Assembly: GCF_043641665.1 (NCBI RefSeq)
Contig: NC_092200.1
Coordinates: 19,489,423 to 19,553,422, forward strand
Source of the DNA: Enoplosus armatus
Taxonomy: Eukaryota > Chordata > Actinopteri > Centrarchiformes > Enoplosidae
Reading direction: 5' to 3'
DNA length: 64,000 nt
Part shown: positions 59,026 through 64,000 of the stretch, piece after piece
Position numbering within the stretch: the stretch's first letter is position 1
Layout: the number at the start of each line of letters is the position of its first letter
Made by a program: the position numbers and the translations under genes
Notes under the pieces: generated by a model
What the model was told of the DNA's origin: nothing
Seen by the model: the letters and a program-made list of their open reading frames with translations, nothing else
The model's database searches: none

Positions 59026-61005
59026 CTAGATTCCAAAAAAATGGCCGCGCGAATGATATTCGGAATGGTTTGGGAGGGCGCAATTTAAGGCCGGATCAGA
59101 TAGATCAGCGCTTACATGGCTTGAGCTTGGAGCTTTGTTCCGATAACAACCACCCCCGAGACAATGGAGACAATCCATCCACTGAGGAAGACCTTTGGAA
59201 ACAACAAGACATTTTTTGGGGGGTTATTTTTTTGTCAAAACCCTTATATATATATCTCGTCTGGAAGGCAATGCCAAATGACAATGTTTGTCCTCGGCGT
59301 TGGAAGATGTCCAATGGCCCTCGCATCAAATTACCACTTGCACTCAAGACACTTAAAATTGCAGTGGGCTGGTTGCCTTGGGATTTGCTGATCACTATTA
59401 TAAAGAAGCCTTACTGTATGAATTCAGGAGTTCCAATTAATTATAATACAGTGCCTTCTTGAAGGCAAAATTTACATTGACATAAACTTGGGTAAGCTTG
59501 TTAGTAAGTACATGGGGCATAATGAGTCCCAAGGGGCGACTTACTGTATGAGGTTTCAAACTTTCAGGCGGCTGGAGTTGCTGCTGAACAGAGAGACGCA
59601 CTTCCTGCTCCCCAGTTTTCTTGCCAAGATCCTCCCAGTCAGATCCACTTCTCCGACCTTTGTGGGCCACGGCATCCCCGTGGCGGCGTTAACGGTTAAA
59701 TCTCCCCCCGTTTTTTTTATCTGATGTATCTGCGTCTGGTGTGAGGAAGCAGTCGAGCAACACATTGCCTGCGTCCTGCTGTGCCACCAGCGGGGGGGCC
59801 TTTGCAATAAGGCTGGAAACTCGCCCAGCATGGATCTTGTCTCATACAATATCTGCATGCATATTTCATTAGCTTATGAAAACGTAAACTTCAGTCATCT
59901 CCCCCACATTCCGCTTTTTCCTCGATGCAGGCGTGTAAGAAGACGAACAGATCTTGGCCATCTGTGATTCCTAACACACTGCCACAACAAATGTGAATAT
60001 GCACGATTTAGACAGACTCAGTCATACAATCATCTCCACCGTCCCCCTTTTTCTTTGCGCTGCGAAGAGACCAGGGGCCTGATTAGAGTGCCCGGGGGGC
60101 ATGCCGGTGCTTCGCCCTCGCTTTGCCTCCACATGAATAACTGTGCCATTGCTTTGCTGAATTAACAAACACGGGCAGAGGGTTAATTTTCTATTGTTGC
60201 CCGTCTATCTGTAGCTACTTTGCCTGCTTTGCATTCCAAGTCCACTGATTAAGTAAACCTGATTAGCTGAGCCGCCCCTGCCAAATTCACTCTTTCCAAA
60301 GAGGATCTTTTTTCTTCTTTTCTCATTTAGTTTGCCATTCCCCTATCTTGTCTTTCAAAAAGACAAATGAATGGATGATGAGATTTGACAGGCCCATTTT
60401 TTTTTCTTTTTACCAACAGAGAGGTAGCTTCCTGTATCCGAGGTTTGCACTGATGAGAGGCTGACTGCCGAAACCAGAACAGAGTAACACCAATTTGCAA
60501 TATCACCTGCAGAATGCTACCCACCCACCACCCCCAAGTCAAACATCACAGGAATCGTTTGTGAGGGGCCTGGATTGCTTTGTGTTTAGGAAACTATCTG
60601 AGTCATGAGCTCAGAAAAATCCGGCAGTTCTTTTTGTCGTGCGTACCTCTGTGCCCCCCCGCCCACACCCATTTTTTTTGGGCTCACCTGTGACCCCAAA
60701 TTGTTTATGCTATGTATAACATTCATATACCAATAAATTCACAATGCCGTGCAGTATCCGGCTTTGTCATAACATTTGCACATTTAATGACCAGTTTCCT
60801 GAAATACAAGATGCCGTTGTGCCTTACCGCCTCCAACCAGTGCTTTCTTATTGATAACTGTTGTGCCTCATAAATGACTAATATTTCCAATACAGCCCTC
60901 ACAGACACCCACTGTATTGAAATCTCAGCCAGCGTACGCTTCACATTTCATAATGCTCAGCGTTGGACTCTGATCAACTGCACAAAATGTGCCTTTTATG
61001 AATTA
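59026..61005. other. Non-coding stretch with candidate regulatory block, no gene seen
   Basis: The 130-codon plus ORF at 59070-59462 has no domain. 60060-60310 is listed separately. The rest is unrecognised. Confidence 0.4.
60060..60310. promoter_or_regulatory. Candidate conserved non-coding element
   Basis: Non-repetitive, with GCTGAATTAACAAACACGGG, GGGTTAATTTTCTATTGTTG (SOX-like ATTGTT core) and GATTAAGTAAACCTGATTAG. Mixed AT cores and GC words resemble developmental enhancers. Inference only. Confidence 0.28.
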
Positions 61006-61010
61006 ATTTG

Positions 61011-61102
61011 AAAGAATACGGCCTGGACCTGCTCTACATGTAAAGCGCCATGAGATATTCTTTGTTGTGATTTGGCGCTATACAAATAAAACTGAATTGA
61101 CT
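61011..61102 (+). mobile_element. L2 LINE 3' tail
   Basis: GAATACGGCCTGGACCTGCT, ATGTAAAGCGCCATGAGATA, TGTTGTGATTTGGCGCTATA and AATAAAACTGAATTGACTG. Short 5'-truncated tail with a decayed TTGAA end. Confidence 0.78.
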
Positions 61103-61684
61103 GTTAACTTATTATATAATTAACACTGGTGTCTTTGGAGGCCCAGTCGGTCTAGTTGTATTTATTAACACCGCATCTGTATACAGTATAAACTCATTAT
61201 CTCCAATAAAGTGTTATTTTTTAAGTTATATGTCAAATTAAAGGGTCTGGAGGCCCATTCAGTCCCACTGTATTTAACTCATGCACCTGTACGCCAGAAA
61301 CTCCATTCAAATGTTACAGTGCTCACTCTTAAGATTAACACGTGGACTGGAACTGCACGCCATGTCACTATGACGACATTCGCGGCTTATGACTTGTTTC
61401 CGAGTCATGTAACACATCAGGGAGTCCCCATGGAGCGCCATTCAGTCCCGTTGCCTTCCTAACCCAGCACCTGCATACAGCTACAAGTCTGTTCGAATTT
61501 GACAATGCTGTCAATCACTATGAGTTATCATAACGACAAAGTTACGCCCCTGTGGCGCATCAAAAGCGGCTGCTGAAGTGCTTTTGGTGCTCACATCCCT
61601 TCCCGCAGCATCTGTGGTCCGTTTTCACGTAAAGTCGTCGTACACACAACAATCACAGGCCATTTCCTCAGAAAATGCTTCTCC

Positions 61685-61694
61685 AGTTTATATA

Positions 61695-61745
<51 letters not shown>

Positions 61746-61758
61746 GTGTGTATATATA
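61685..61758. repeat. (TA)n microsatellite
   Basis: An imperfect TA array with C and G interruptions. It gives Tyr-Ile repeat ORFs on both strands. Confidence 0.95.
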
Positions 61759-61875
61759 CACTGTTTATATACAAGTTGTTTTTCCCATTTCTCCATCTCT
61801 GGGTGGTTGCATAAACGAATGGCGGGTGGATTTTGAGCAACATTTAGCAGTACTATCAAACCACAAGTGATTTAG

Positions 61876-61877
<2 letters not shown>

Positions 61878-61923
<46 letters not shown>
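61878..61923. repeat. (CA)n microsatellite
   Basis: About 23 uninterrupted units. Confidence 0.97.
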
Positions 61924-61928
<5 letters not shown>

Positions 61929-62059
61929 AACTGTCTTCCGAGTTGGAAAGTGGGCCACTTTCCGGCGTCGTCAGCGCTCCCTCTCCAGTTTTCACTCACG
62001 GCGCTCAGCATGCTCCCAAACCAAACAGATGCAAATCCCGTCGGCGTTTGAATTTCGTC

Positions 62060-63122
62060 TGTGAAAATGGTTTTATTTAAATATTATTTCTGATATCGTC
62101 ATTATAATACAAACTGTTGCAATGTTCCAAGTACAGAAGCCTCACACAATACCAAAGAAAAGAGAACTATAATTCGTCAGAATCTTTTGACAAGCTCAAC
62201 AAACAGGACAGGACTGCATTGAAATGAAATCACATCAGAGGAAACGAATAACACCTAGAGTGGTTTGAGGAGGGTGGCGTGTGAAACAGGACGAAAAAAA
62301 ACAAACCAAAAAAAAACAGTTCAAAAAACAAAAACAAAATGGCTGTGTGATGTCTCTGAAACAGCATCCCTGGACGAGGGGAGCCGCCGCTCTGGCCGTC
62401 CCTGCGACCCCTTCTCCCCTTCGACAGGGACCTTGTTGCTCGCAAGCAACTCGGCCTCCATCGTGACCCAATCGCATGGCTCGCTTTAGGATTTTTCATC
62501 CCAACATCAAATCAACCAGCGCTCCAGTCTCTCCTTCTTTGTTATTCAAGGACCCACAGTCAAGCGAGTCCCCTGGATTAGGATGAAAGCTTTATAGAGG
62601 AGATGTTTCTAATATATATAGATATATATATATATATATGTTTTTTTTTGTCAAATACATTTTTTTTTTTTTTTTCCCCCCCAAGTTCATTTTGAAGAGA
62701 TGAGAAAACCCACTTTGGACTTGTTAACACTGTGAATATGAGTACATGACACCATTGTTACAAGTACAGAACATCACTGGCCTCTGCCTTTTAAAAATGG
62801 ATTTAAAAAAAACAAACAAAACAAAAAACAAAACATGCTGATTATTTCATTTACAAGTTGTACAGATCTGTAACTTTTTTTTTTTACTTTTACATGAGGG
62901 TTGGACAAACTGTCCACTCAAACTGTGCACACTCTCTCCAAAGTGCTTGGGCACACTGCCAATAGAATCGACATCCAAATCCCATTCTCAATACCCTAAA
63001 ATAAGCGGAATTTTTTTTTGTTTGTTTGTTTCCCCCCCCCTGCAAGCTAAACACTCTGAATCATATTACATAATATGTCTCATTTCAAAAACGCAGCAAT
63101 CGATTTCCAGTCACAGCAGAGT

Positions 63123-63153
<31 letters not shown>

Positions 63154-64000
63154 GACAGTGTTGCTTAGATTAACTGTCCAAATACACCCTGAAGCTACAC
63201 ACACATTTTGGAAGCTGCTGATCAGTAGATGCCTCTGGTCTGATCCCAGAGCACGGCAAGCTCCGTCAGCCTTTGAACCTCGGTGCTGAATCAACAGGCT
63301 CCCCTCCACAGTTCTTTGGGAAGGCAGTACAACCATACAAGGGGGGATTTTTTTCTGCTTTGTCTGCAAAGAACCGTACGACACGGGAGGAACTACATAA
63401 TCATGCATCATGTTGCCGCGAGTGTGCGTACATTTTGGGCATCAACTGAGCAAAAAAAAAAAAAAAATAGTGTGTGCTTCCGGGTCAATGTCTACCAAAA
63501 TGGAATATTGATCTCACTGCAGGGAAACTCCGGCAGCGTGAGACTCATGGTGGATAACATTCACTTACAGTACGATTCTTGAGACATAAATCAGCTACTC
63601 TACATTGCTTTGAATTGGAACAAGTCTGAGGGACGGTGCGCAATTTCATTTTCAGCTCGAAGGGTTAACACCTCCAAAAGGAACGCCTTTGTCTTTGTGG
63701 TTTGCGTCGGATTGTCAAAGCGTTTTGCTTATAAATGCTCTGCGTGGATAGAAATTTCTGTGATAATATCGTCTGAAAATAAAGCAAAAAAAAAATATAT
63801 TACTGTGAGATATAGCAAAACTAACTTATTTCTCCCAAACATGGGTCATATACAATGTGATAACTCTCTGTGTTGCACTGCATCCACGCCGCCACCCAGC
63901 CACTCACTCGTATTCCTGCAAATGTGTGTGTGTGTGTGTGTGTGCGTGCTGGCATCAACACAATATGATTCAAAGTGGGTAAATACTTATTCATCCTCTG
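62060..64000 (-). other. Possible minus-strand 3' UTR or unannotated non-coding DNA
   Basis: On the minus strand an AATAAA lies near 62075 (ATATTTAAATAAAACCATTT). The sequence to its right is rich in A/T homopolymers without recognised transposons, as long fish 3' UTRs often are. No stop-proximal coding exon was recognised before the window edge. This could equally be ordinary intergenic DNA. A (TA)n array at 63126-63153 and a GT array at 63921-63945 interrupt it. Confidence 0.2.
63126..63153. repeat. (TA)n microsatellite
   Basis: About 14 uninterrupted TA units. Confidence 0.95.

Larger units (their letters stand above)
61103..62050. other. Non-coding stretch with microsatellites, no gene seen
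   Basis: The doublet GGTGTCTTTGGAGGCCCAGT and GGGTCTGGAGGCCCATTCAG (61130 and 61240) hints at a weak local duplication. TA and CA arrays at 61685-61758 and 61878-61923 dominate the right part. Confidence 0.42.

Noticed and set aside
1..64000. CRISPR array, tRNA or rRNA gene, endogenous retrovirus
   Set aside because: No regularly spaced repeat-spacer units, no cloverleaf with intact boxes outside SINEs, no rRNA signature, and no LTR pair or gag-pol-like frames were seen.

Overview
The window is vertebrate nuclear DNA, most likely from a ray-finned (teleost, probably percomorph) fish. It contains L2-type LINE tails with the (TTGAA)n-like 3' end typical of fish, fish Tc1-like, piggyBac-like and hAT-like DNA transposons, an L1/Tx1-type LINE, tRNA-derived SINE fragments, dense dinucleotide microsatellites, and no bacterial-style operons. 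These family calls come from recognising sequence and protein motifs by eye; no database search was made.

I could not support any intact host protein-coding gene, tRNA, rRNA or CRISPR array. The ORFs are short. The ones that read as protein are decayed reverse transcriptases or transposases. The window therefore reads as a gene desert or a very large intron.

Layout: 1-3.4 kb holds two decayed LINE fragments (L2 RT on +, LINE RT C-terminus on -). 3.4-11 kb is mostly unique sequence with TA-rich microsatellites and one SINE. 11.2-11.65 kb looks like a possible conserved regulatory block. 11.9-14.85 kb is the longest element, an L2-clade LINE on the minus strand with recognisable endonuclease (GDFNIH) and RT (YADD) motifs, split by a SINE scrap and followed at 14.90-15.59 kb by a piggyBac-like MITE. 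18-21.5 kb has another LINE C-terminus, a 190-bp direct repeat, an L2-tail/Tc1 chimera and an L2 tail. 21.5-30 kb is mostly unique sequence with repeated poly-C runs. 30.2-32.6 kb is an L1/Tx1 LINE split by a piggyBac element. 34.8-39 kb has a SINE nested in an older repeat, a 527-bp TIR MITE, and the first copy of a repeat whose second copy lies at 56.5 kb. 40-43 kb has candidate regulatory blocks. 45.86-46.84 kb is a hAT-like foldback element with one arm split by extra DNA. 48.7-51.3 kb has LINE and SINE-like fragments. 51.7-61 kb has candidate regulatory blocks, an inverted repeat, L2 tails and microsatellites. The right end (62-64 kb) has some character of a minus-strand 3' UTR, but this is weak.

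There is no gene network to describe. The main biology visible is layered transposon insertion and decay over a background with scattered homeodomain-like AT-core blocks. Such blocks are common in deserts around developmental genes; that reading is inference.
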